A DNA stretch of 64,000 nucleotides from Microvirga sp. Mcv34. Lineage in GTDB: Bacteria; Pseudomonadota; Alphaproteobacteria; Rhizobiales; Beijerinckiaceae. Position 1 is the first letter of the stretch, and the number at the start of each line of letters is the position of its first letter. The stretch is from the NCBI RefSeq assembly GCF_024519725.1, contig NZ_JALJRK010000020.1, forward strand, positions 11,325-75,324, given 5' to 3'. The notes beneath the pieces were generated by a model. The model ran no database searches, was not told the DNA's origin, and saw only the letters and a list, made by a program, of their open reading frames with translations. The position numbers and the translations under genes were made by a program. This document shows positions 45,177 to 53,405 of this stretch, one piece after another.

Positions 45177-45493
45177 CGTTCCTCGTCTATGCCGGCGCGG
45201 CGCTCGCCGAGATCGCCGGGTGCTTTTCCTTCTGGGCCTGGCTGCGATTGGGGAAGTCGCCGCTTTGGCTCGTGCCCGGTATGGGGGCGCTCGCCCTCTT
45301 CGCCTATCTCCTGACCCTGGCGCCTGCCGATGCCGCAGGCCGGGCCTACGCCGCCTATGGCGGCGTCTACATTGTCGCGTCGATCCTGTGGCTCTGGATC
45401 GCCGAGGGCGCGCGCCCCGACCGTTGGGACGTGGCGGGCGCCGGCATCTGCCTGGCCGGCGCGGCGCTCATCCTGTTCGGGCCGCGGGGGTGA
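45173..45493 (+). CDS. YnfA-type UPF0060 membrane protein, 106 aa
   Basis: Four short helices typical of UPF0060: [18 protein letters not shown] (first), [32 protein letters not shown] and [18 protein letters not shown]13 in helix one and [10 protein letters not shown] are family landmarks. YnfA relatives are small-multidrug-resistance-like exporters with modest evidence of drug efflux. It is the last gene of the DUF486 operon. Confidence 0.9.
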   Translation: MTFLVYAGAALAEIAGCFSFWAWLRLGKSPLWLVPGMGALALFAYLLTLAPADAAGRAYAAYGGVYIVASILWLWIAEGARPDRWDVAGAGICLAGAALILFGPRG

Positions 45494-45510
45494 CGCTCCA
45501 TACTCTCCAC

Positions 45511-45545
45511 CTCATCGCCGGCTTCATGCCGGTTATAACGTGGGA
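45511..45545. repeat. Half-copy of the palindromic intergenic repeat
   Basis: CTCATCGCCGGCTTCATGCC plus GGTTATAACG resembles one arm of the two-armed element at 15320, diverged. Confidence 0.4.
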
Positions 45546-45567
45546 GGGCGGGTGAGCGTTACGCCCC

Positions 45568-46707
45568 TCATGTCGCCGGCTTCATGCGCAGGATGCGACC
45601 GTTGCGGGAATCGGTCAGCAGGTAGACGAGCCCGTCGGGGCCCTGACGGACGTCGCGGATGCGCTCGCCGAGCTGCTGCAGCATGCGCTCCTCGCCCGTG
45701 ACCCGGTTGCCGTCGGTTTCGAGCCGAGCGACCAACTTGCCGGACAGGGCGCCGATGAGGATGCTGCCGCGCCAAGCCGGGAACTGGTCGCCCGTGTAGA
45801 AGGCCATGCCGGAAGGCGCGATGGACGGGTCCCAGTAGAAGACCGGCTGCTCCATGCCGGCCTTTTTCGTGCCTTCGCCGATTTTCGCGCCGGAATAATC
45901 GACCCCGTAGGAGATCACCGGCCAGCCGTAGTTCCGCCCCTTCTGCGGGATGTTCAGCTCGTCGCCGCCTCGCGCGCCGTGCTCCACGGTCCAGAGCTCG
46001 CCGGTGACGGGGTGGAGGGCGGCCGATTGCAGGTTGCGGTGGCCGATGGACCAGATCTCGGGACGGGCGTCCTCCCGGTTCAGGAACGGATTGCCCGGAG
46101 CGGGGGCTCCGTCGGGCTTGATGCGGACGATCTTGCCCAGATGGTTGGCCGGGTTCTGTGCCTGGTCGCGCAGGTCGAACCGGTCGCCCAGGGTCACGAA
46201 GAGGTTGCCGTCCCGGTCGAACACCAGGCGCGAGCCCCAGTGGTTGTTGCCCGTATGGGCCGGTTCCTGGCGGAAGATGACCTGCGTCTCCTCCAGGGCG
46301 GTCCCGTCTTGGCTGAGGCGGCCACGGGCCACGGCGGTGCCGGCGCGGCCTTCCCCGCGGTCCTCCGCCAAGCTCAGGTAGACGAGGCGGCTCTGCGCGA
46401 AGTTCGGGTCGAGGGCGACGTCGAGGAGGCCGCCCTGTCCCCGCGCGGCGATCGGCGGGAGGCCACGGATCGGCTCGGACAGGGTGCCGTCGGCCTCCGC
46501 GATGCGCAGGCGGCCGGGGCGCTCCGTCACCAGCATGCGGTTGTCGGGGAGGAAGGCGAGGCCCCAGGGATTCTCGAGGTTGCGGGCGAGCGTCTCGACG
46601 ATCACCTCGACCTTGTCGGTGCGGAGGCGCTGGGTGTCCTGGGCCAGGGCGGGGGACGCGGCGCCGAGAGCAAGCGCGCAGGCCAGGGCAATTCGGGGGC
46701 TCAGCAT
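45568..46707 (-). CDS. PQQ-dependent soluble aldose sugar dehydrogenase (YliI-like), 379 aa
   Basis: A signal peptide (LSPRIALACALALGAASPALA) precedes a six-bladed propeller: NLENPWGLAFLPDNRMLVTE, RGQGGLLDVALDPNFAQS, VFDRDGNLFVTLGDR, IWSIGHRNLQSAALHP, LWTVEHGARGGDELNI and DVRQGPDGLVYLLTDS. The HGARGGDE stretch is the PQQ/calcium region of YliI-like enzymes. It oxidises aldose sugars in the periplasm if PQQ is available; PQQ synthesis genes are not in the window. ATG 46707 is preferred over an upstream start because it opens the signal peptide. Confidence 0.88.
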   Translation of the reverse strand: MLSPRIALACALALGAASPALAQDTQRLRTDKVEVIVETLARNLENPWGLAFLPDNRMLVTERPGRLRIAEADGTLSEPIRGLPPIAARGQGGLLDVALDPNFAQSRLVYLSLAEDRGEGRAGTAVARGRLSQDGTALEETQVIFRQEPAHTGNNHWGSRLVFDRDGNLFVTLGDRFDLRDQAQNPANHLGKIVRIKPDGAPAPGNPFLNREDARPEIWSIGHRNLQSAALHPVTGELWTVEHGARGGDELNIPQKGRNYGWPVISYGVDYSGAKIGEGTKKAGMEQPVFYWDPSIAPSGMAFYTGDQFPAWRGSILIGALSGKLVARLETDGNRVTGEERMLQQLGERIRDVRQGPDGLVYLLTDSRNGRILRMKPAT

Positions 46708-46790
46708 CTGGGATTCTCTCCGTCGATTGTCATGCCGGAGAGCTAAACGTCTGGGGCAGGCCGTCAACCGGGCCGCCGTTCACTCACGCG

Positions 46791-46982
46791 TTATCGCAGC
46801 GAATGGACGTGGATGGTTTTCGTGTCCCTGGCCGACAGGGTTTGGGTGGTGGCCATCACGGAGAGAGTGGCAAGGCCCAGCAGCATGACGAGGGCCAGCG
46901 AGCAACGGCTTTCCTGGCGCGGGTCGAGCCGGTGGGCACGGGTGGAAACACGGGTAGTGTGCCTTGGTCGGAAAGTCTTCAT
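46791..46982 (-). CDS. Small single-pass membrane or secreted hypothetical, 63 aa
   Basis: A basic N-terminus (MKTFRPRHTTRVSTRAHRL) followed by one hydrophobic stretch (SLALVMLLGLATLSVMA) and a short polar tail; it could be a signal peptide with a tiny mature part or a membrane microprotein. GGGAATGG lies just before the ATG. It lies 83 bases upstream of the sugar dehydrogenase on the same strand. No homologue family is recognised. Confidence 0.4.
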   Translation of the reverse strand: MKTFRPRHTTRVSTRAHRLDPRQESRCSLALVMLLGLATLSVMATTQTLSARDTKTIHVHSLR

Positions 46983-47129
46983 CGGTCCATTCCCAGCAGC
47001 CGATCAGGAGCTGCAGAAGAAAAACTTGTGCGATTCAAGAAAGTTCCCGCCTTATCCGAAAGCGCTGCTTCCGGTTTTTCGGCTAAGTGTCCGTATTAAC
47101 TAATTATTAACCATTGTGGCAGCGTATGC

Positions 47130-47537
47130 TCAAGCTTTGCGGCTCAGCTCGACCGACGCCGCCGAGCGTTCCGTCGGCCCATGATGGACCGCCTCGATAT
47201 TGTGCCCGTCCGGATCGAAGGCAAAGGCGGCATAATAGCCCAGGTGATAGGACCGTTCTCCCGGCCCACCGTTGTCGCGGCCGCCATGAGAGAGCGCGGC
47301 CGCGTGGAAGGCGTGGACGGCCTCCCTGTCCTGCGCCTGGAAGGCGAGGTGCACCCGCGACACCGGGCCGTCCGCCCGGTCCACCCACAGTTCGTCGGAG
47401 GCGAAATGCGTCGGGCTCTCCGAGGTGAAGTCGCGGCCGATGGCGTTCAGGACCGCCCGGTAGAACCGCCGGCTGGACTCGAGGTCAGACACGCGCAAGT
47501 GAATGTGGTCGATGAGACGGCCCTGGTGGTACGGCAC
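47130..47537 (-). CDS. VOC-family (glyoxalase-like) protein, 135 aa
   Basis: A vicinal-oxygen-chelate fold unit: LIDHIHLRVSDLESSRRFY supplies the first metal His and the fold opening, HLAFQAQDREAVHAFHAAAL the middle strand and helix, and AAFAFDPDGHNIEAVHHG the closing Glu strand. Members bind a divalent metal and act as lyases, dioxygenases or resistance proteins. Substrate unknown. RBS is AGGAGA close to the start. It sits alone between a REP-like element and the sugar dehydrogenase region. Confidence 0.85.
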   Translation of the reverse strand: MPYHQGRLIDHIHLRVSDLESSRRFYRAVLNAIGRDFTSESPTHFASDELWVDRADGPVSRVHLAFQAQDREAVHAFHAAALSHGGRDNGGPGERSYHLGYYAAFAFDPDGHNIEAVHHGPTERSAASVELSRKA

Positions 47538-47554
47538 GAGAGGTCTCCTTTTCG

Positions 47555-47655
47555 GTCGTCCCGGGGCTGCGCGGCAGAACCCGGGATCGTGTGACGAGAA
47601 TGGCGCGCTTTTCTGAAGCCGATCCCGGATCGGCTTGCGCCGTCCGGGATGACAG
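47555..47655. repeat. REP-like intergenic repeat
   Basis: GTCCCGGGGCTGCGCGGCAG, AACCCGGGATC, CCGATCCCGGATCGGC and GTCCGGGATGAC form interleaved palindromes between the VOC and TctC genes. Related to the copy at 7571. Confidence 0.5.
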
Positions 47656-47663
47656 CAGTGGCC

Positions 47664-48644
47664 TCACTCGGCCTTGATGCCCGCCGCCTTGATGATCTCG
47701 GCCCAAGTCTGAATCTCCTTGGCGAGATAGGGCTTGAACGCTTCCGGATCGCGCACGTTCAGCGTGAAGCCGAGCTTGGTGATGCGCTCCTTCACGTCGG
47801 GCTTGTTGAGGATCGCGATGATCGTGCCGGACAGCTTGTCGAGGACGGGCTTGGGCGTGTTCACCGGTGCGAAGAAGGCGGCCCAGGATTCCGCGTCGGC
47901 ATCGGTGATGCCCTGCTCGCGCAGGGTCGGCACGTCCGGAGCCTGCGGGTTGCGCTGCGGGCTCGCGATGCCGATGGCGCGCATCTGGCCGCCCTGGAAC
48001 TGGGTCAGCACGCTGGGCAGGGTCGAGTTCGACACGTCGATACGGCCCGCCATGATCTCCGTCACGAGAGGCGCGGCGCCCCGGAACGGCACGTGGGTCA
48101 TCTTGATGCCCGTTCGGGTCATGAAGAGCTCGGTCGCCAGGTGCGAGCCGGAGCCGACGCCGGTCGAGCCGTAGTTCAGCTTGCCCGGATCCTTCTTGGC
48201 GAGCTCGATCAGCTCGGGAATGGTTTTCACCGGCAGGTCGTTCTTCACCACGAAGACGTGCTCGAAGGCGCCCGCGCCCGCGAGCGGCGCGAAGTCCTTC
48301 ACCGCGTCGTAGCCCGGCTCCTTCAGCAGGAACATGTTGTTGCCGTGCGTCTGGTTATTGCCGAACACGATGGTGTAGCCGTCGGGCTCCGCCTTGGCGA
48401 CGCTGCGCGTGCCGACCGCCCCCGAGGCGCCGGCCAGGTTCTCGACGATCACGTTCTGGCCGAGATCCTTGCCCATCTCCTCCGCGACGATGCGGGCGAT
48501 CACGTCGGTCGGGCCGCCGGCCGGGTAGGGCACCACCATCTTGATGATGCGGGTCGGGAAGTCCTGGGCGGAGGCTGCGGTGGCGAAGAGGGCCGCGCCG
48601 GCGACGAGGCCGAGCGCGAGGCGGCGGGTGACGGATATGGTCAT
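47664..48644 (-). CDS. Tripartite tricarboxylate transporter substrate-binding protein (TctC/Bug family), 326 aa
   Basis: A signal peptide (RRLALGLVAGAALFATAASA) then the Bug fold: FPTRIIKMVVPYPAGGPTDV, VIVENLAGASGAVG, LNYGSTGVGSGSHLATELF and MTHVPFRGAAPLVTEIMAGR. These periplasmic proteins capture carboxylates, amides or aromatic acids. No TctA/TctB membrane genes are adjacent, so it is an orphan receptor, common in this family. The start at 48644 is used because the extra upstream residues would block the signal peptide. Confidence 0.9.
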   Translation of the reverse strand: MTISVTRRLALGLVAGAALFATAASAQDFPTRIIKMVVPYPAGGPTDVIARIVAEEMGKDLGQNVIVENLAGASGAVGTRSVAKAEPDGYTIVFGNNQTHGNNMFLLKEPGYDAVKDFAPLAGAGAFEHVFVVKNDLPVKTIPELIELAKKDPGKLNYGSTGVGSGSHLATELFMTRTGIKMTHVPFRGAAPLVTEIMAGRIDVSNSTLPSVLTQFQGGQMRAIGIASPQRNPQAPDVPTLREQGITDADAESWAAFFAPVNTPKPVLDKLSGTIIAILNKPDVKERITKLGFTLNVRDPEAFKPYLAKEIQTWAEIIKAAGIKAE

Positions 48645-48760
48645 CGGAAAAGGCGGCTCCTCGAAAGCCCGTTCGCGACGGGCTGCTTTTGCTTGCTGTT
48701 TCGCTTGCTTGGGCGGCTTGGCCGCATTAGGGTCCGCCGCCGTCACGGTTCCCTTCTTAA

Positions 48761-49984
<1,224 letters not shown>

Positions 49985-49997
49985 GGCGTAAGAGTGG

Positions 49998-50019
49998 GGG
50001 GAGCCTCATCAGGCTCCCC
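49998..50019 (+). terminator. Hairpin terminator after the aminotransferase
   Basis: GGGGAGCCT (49998-50006) pairs perfectly with AGGCTCCCC (50011-50019) across CATC, followed by TAAAG instead of a T run. Confidence 0.6.
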
Positions 50020-50024
50020 TAAAG

Positions 50025-50136
50025 CCCTCATCCTGAGGGGGTTGCGCTAGCAATCCGTCTCGAAGGACGAGGGCGCCTCCAGCGTACTCTGGATGATCCT
50101 TCGAGACGCAGCTGTGCTGCTCCCCAGGATGAGGTC
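50025..50136. repeat. Palindromic intergenic repeat, CCTCATCCTGAGG family
   Basis: CCTCATCCTGAGG and TCTCGAAGGA are mirrored by TCCTTCGAGA and CCCCAGGATGAGG at the far end, giving two nested arms in about 110 bp. Confidence 0.6.
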
Positions 50137-50170
50137 AGAGATTGATGAGATAATCTCCAGGGAGCACGCT

Positions 50171-50452
50171 GTGCAGATGACATTGCCCCGGACCTTCCAT
50201 CCGGATCCCGGGGCGGAGCCCTATCGGGCCGATCCGGCCTCCACGCACCGGGTGAAGTTCGACGCCCGCGTCGACTTCACCAATGGCGGCTATGTGGAGG
50301 CCAAGGACTTCCTCCTCGACATCCAGGGCGAGGATATCCCGCCTGAGCGCCTGGCCGAGATGATCGTCTCGGCCATGAACCTCCTGCGCGCCGGCCCCGT
50401 GACGATCACGGCCATGCGCGTCGTCAAGCGCGGCGAGCATCAAGACGGGTGA
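50171..50452 (+). CDS. Conserved hypothetical protein, 93 aa
   Basis: GTG 50171 is preferred to earlier starts because GGAG lies 6 bases upstream and the upstream part of the frame is the palindromic repeat. The core VKFDARVDFTNGGYVEAKDF, LLDIQGEDIPPERLAEMIV and SAMNLLRAGPVTITAMRVV looks like a small alpha/beta domain conserved in Hyphomicrobiales; I cannot name a family. No signal peptide or membrane segment. Function unknown. Confidence 0.65.
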   Translation: MQMTLPRTFHPDPGAEPYRADPASTHRVKFDARVDFTNGGYVEAKDFLLDIQGEDIPPERLAEMIVSAMNLLRAGPVTITAMRVVKRGEHQDG

Positions 50453-50476
50453 ACCTGCGCTTGTCGTGATCGTCTC

Positions 50477-50512
50477 ACGTCATCAACGGCACAAGGCAGG
50501 TGATGACGTGAG
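50477..50512. repeat. Short copy of the palindromic intergenic repeat
   Basis: CGTCATCAACGGCACAAGGC and AGGTGATGACG mirror the arm ends of the 15320 family. Confidence 0.4.
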
Positions 50513-50530
50513 TGGGTGTCGCCCCGTCCC

Positions 50531-52495
50531 CTACAGGACGAACCAGCCCTTGCTGAGTTCGAGCGAGCCTTTGAGCTTGATCACGGCCTCCGCCGCCTTA
50601 TCGTTGTCGGTGTTGAGGTAGAGGTAAGTTGCGCTCTTCGTCTTCTCGAAGCGCGCTTCGCCGGCCTTGCTGAAGTCCTTCTTGCCGATGAAGCTGAACT
50701 TCTGGTCTCCCCGCTTGCGGGTGTTGGCATCGATGGCGGACAGGTCGATCTTGTCGCCCTCCCGGCGCGAGACGTCGAGGATGATGTCCGCTTTGGCCTT
50801 GGACGAGCTGGTCTCCCGGTTTGCGAACGCGAACACGTCGCGGCCGGCGCCGCCGGTGAGTCTGTCCTGACCAGGCCCGCCGCTTAGCCGGTCGTCGCCG
50901 CCTCCGCCATTCACGACATCCGCGTCCGCACCGCCGTTCATGGTGTCGGCATCTGCACCGCCATCCATGATATCGGCGCCTGTCCCGCCGTCCATGGTGT
51001 CGGCACCTGCACCGCCATCGAGTCGGTCGTTGCCGCCTGCTCCGTTGAGAAAGTTGCGGAACGCATCGCCGGTGAGAGTATCGTGGCCCGCGCTGCCCGA
51101 GAGCGTGTCGGCGAGCGCGGTGTTGCGCACCATGGTACCGGTCCCGACGTCGATGGTATGGGCCACGTTCCAGGTGAGCGCACCTTCGACTATGGTGACG
51201 GTGGCGGCCTTTGGGCCGGTCGAGGCATAGGCGTGGTTGAACACGGCGCGTCCGGCGGTGGGTGTCACAACGCTGCTGGTGCCGTCGCCCCAGGCAATGC
51301 TGGCGCTGGAGGCATTACCGACCGCGAGCGTCGTCTCAAGGAAACAGCCCTCGGCGATCGCCGCCGCATGTTCTTTGTAGAACAGATCGATCCGGAAGAT
51401 GTCGAACGCGTCGTTCATATCGCCAGCGATGAGGTTGGAGGCGAAGCTGCCGAACGTTACGTATCGTCCGTCCAAGCTGAACTGGGCTTCCGCGCTGAAG
51501 TCATCTGCTTCGACCCCCATGACGGAGGTGGAGAGGCGGGTGACGGCACCGGTGCTCAGGTCCTTGAGGAAGATATCCGTTTGCCCATTGGTATCGCCGC
51601 CGACCAGATTGGAGGCCCGGCTTTGGAACACCACATAGCGTCCGTCGGAGCTGAACTGAGGGTTCGAGCTGTCTCCGTTGGTCTCAGTTCCGCCTGACCC
51701 ATTGGACAGGCGGGTGACGGCGCCGGTGGTCAGGTTCTTGAGGAAGATATCGCGGCTATCACGGTCTGTCGTGCTGGTGCCATCGCCGTCCAGGTTGGAA
51801 GCCGAGCTTTCGAACACCATGAAGTGGCCGTCCGGGCTGAACTGAGGATTAAAGCTGTCGTCGTTCGCTGCATTTCCATTGGCGGCGGTGGAGAGGCGGG
51901 TGACGGCACCGGTGGTCAGATCCTTGAGGAAGATGTCGTTTATTGTGTTGTTGGTGTCGCCGGTGACTAGGCTGGGGGCCCTGCTTGCAAACACCACATA
52001 ATGTCCGTCCGGGCTGAACCGCGCATCGGAGCTGTCAAACTGTCTTCCAAATTGTGGAACTTCAACGGCTCCAACCGGGGTCGAAAGACGCGTGATAGCG
52101 CCGGTGACCAGGTTCTTGAGGAAAATGTCGGTACTACGATTGCTGTCGTCACCGTCGACCAGATTGGTGGCCATGCTTTCGAACACCACAAAGCACCCAT
52201 CGGGGCTGAATTGAGGGTTCAAGCTGTCGTTGTTTGCCTGGGCACCGTTCGATGTGGTGGAGATGCGAGTGACAGTGCCGATGCTCAGGTCCTTGAGGAA
52301 GATGTCGCGGTCATCCCTGGTGTCGCCGACGATCAGATTGGTGGCGCTGCTTTCGAACACCACGAAGCGCCCATCGGGGCTGAAGTGAGGACTACTGCTG
52401 CTCTCGTTCGCCTCTGCTCCACTGGTCGTGGTCGAGATCCGCGTCAGGATATCGGCGCTGGTTGGACGGAAGACGGATTGCACGGACAGGAACAT
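50531..52495 (-). CDS. Propeller-like repeat protein with RTX C-terminus, 654 aa
   Basis: Six to seven tandem units of about 55 residues, each holding FSPDGRFVVFES, SNLIVGDT, DIFLKDL and TGAVTRLST-type strands (TolB/PD40-like propeller), fill residues about 15-370. A linker with WGDGTSSVVTPTAGRAVFNH resembles a PKD domain. RTX nonapeptides (GGAGADTMDGGTGADIMDG) occupy about 495-555, and the C-terminus ends in GWFVL. Type I secretion is expected. AGGAGG lies 6 bases before the ATG at 52495. The repeats are so similar that unit number may vary. No transporter gene is nearby; role unknown, perhaps extracellular matrix. Confidence 0.78.
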   Translation of the reverse strand: MFLSVQSVFRPTSADILTRISTTTSGAEANESSSSPHFSPDGRFVVFESSATNLIVGDTRDDRDIFLKDLSIGTVTRISTTSNGAQANNDSLNPQFSPDGCFVVFESMATNLVDGDDSNRSTDIFLKNLVTGAITRLSTPVGAVEVPQFGRQFDSSDARFSPDGHYVVFASRAPSLVTGDTNNTINDIFLKDLTTGAVTRLSTAANGNAANDDSFNPQFSPDGHFMVFESSASNLDGDGTSTTDRDSRDIFLKNLTTGAVTRLSNGSGGTETNGDSSNPQFSSDGRYVVFQSRASNLVGGDTNGQTDIFLKDLSTGAVTRLSTSVMGVEADDFSAEAQFSLDGRYVTFGSFASNLIAGDMNDAFDIFRIDLFYKEHAAAIAEGCFLETTLAVGNASSASIAWGDGTSSVVTPTAGRAVFNHAYASTGPKAATVTIVEGALTWNVAHTIDVGTGTMVRNTALADTLSGSAGHDTLTGDAFRNFLNGAGGNDRLDGGAGADTMDGGTGADIMDGGADADTMNGGADADVVNGGGGDDRLSGGPGQDRLTGGAGRDVFAFANRETSSSKAKADIILDVSRREGDKIDLSAIDANTRKRGDQKFSFIGKKDFSKAGEARFEKTKSATYLYLNTDNDKAAEAVIKLKGSLELSKGWFVL

Positions 52496-52718
52496 CATGG
52501 ACCTCCTACAGCCACTCATGAATTGAGTTGCTAAGCTAGGCCGATTACGGCGTGGACTACTCTCTGAACGGAGGGGATCGGGTGCGTGAGCGCACACCGG
52601 ACGTGCAGGGGAGAAGCGTGATTTCCGTCCCCTTAACCCAGGATAGACATCCTCTCCGTGGAACGGCGCCGCGCTTGCGCCGTTAAGCGCTAAGCTTGAC
52701 CAAGCTTAGGAGCTCATC

Positions 52719-53192
52719 ATGCGTCGCGCCGCTCTCCCCGTTGCCGCCCTTGCTCTTCTTGCCGCTTTTGGTGCCACCGAGGCCCAGGCTCAGAACCGGG
52801 GGCGGGTCGGTGTCCTGTCCTGCAGCGTCTCGGGCGGGATCGGCCTCATCGTCACCTCGCAGAAGACCACGCTGTGTACCTTCAATCCCCGGCGCGGGCG
52901 GCCCGAGCGCTATGTGGGCGTGATCCGCCGGTTCGGGCTCGATATCGGGGCAACACGGCGGGGCATCCTGACATGGGCGGTGTTCTCCCGCGGCAGCGTC
53001 GCGCCGGGCTCCCTCGCCGGGAGCTATGTGGGCGGGACCGCCGAGGCGACGGCCGGTGCCGGCGTCGGTGCCAACGTCCTGGTCGGCGGCTCGAACCAGA
53101 GCATTTCTCTCCAGCCCCTATCCGTCAGCGGCCAGACCGGCCTCAACCTCGCCCTCGGGGTGGCCGATTTCGAACTGCGACGGGCGCGATAG
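52719..53192 (+). CDS. DUF992 family exported protein, 157 aa
   Basis: A signal peptide (LPVAALALLAAFGATEAQA) and DUF992 landmarks: RVGVLSCSVSGGIGLIVTSQ, CTFNPRRGRPERYVGVIRRF, GLDIGATRRGILTWAVFS and YVGGTAEATAGAGVGANVLV. The paired cysteines (VLSCSVS and TTLCTF) probably form a disulfide. DUF992 proteins are periplasmic or outer-membrane associated in Hyphomicrobiales with unknown role. Divergent from the propeller-RTX gene with a 223-base upstream region. Confidence 0.88.
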   Translation: MRRAALPVAALALLAAFGATEAQAQNRGRVGVLSCSVSGGIGLIVTSQKTTLCTFNPRRGRPERYVGVIRRFGLDIGATRRGILTWAVFSRGSVAPGSLAGSYVGGTAEATAGAGVGANVLVGGSNQSISLQPLSVSGQTGLNLALGVADFELRRAR

Positions 53193-53227
53193 GCGGGAGC
53201 GTTCCATCCCAAAGATGAAATTCCATC

Positions 53228-53272
53228 CTGCGTCATCACCGGCCTCGTGCCGATGATGACGTCGAGGGTGTC
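53228..53272. repeat. Half-copy of the palindromic intergenic repeat
   Basis: GCGTCATCACCGGCCTCGTG, then CCGATGATGACGTCGAG, is the left arm of the 15320-type element. Confidence 0.5.
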
Positions 53273-53405
53273 ATTCTCCACCCGCCCCCACGTCCTCCCG
53301 TCCAAGCACAATCCTCTTGCCATTCCACGACGAGAGGCAGAGCATTCATGGCAACGCGTCCCGCAAGAGCGCGCCGATGAATGGGGGCAGGGAGGATGAT
53401 GTCCT

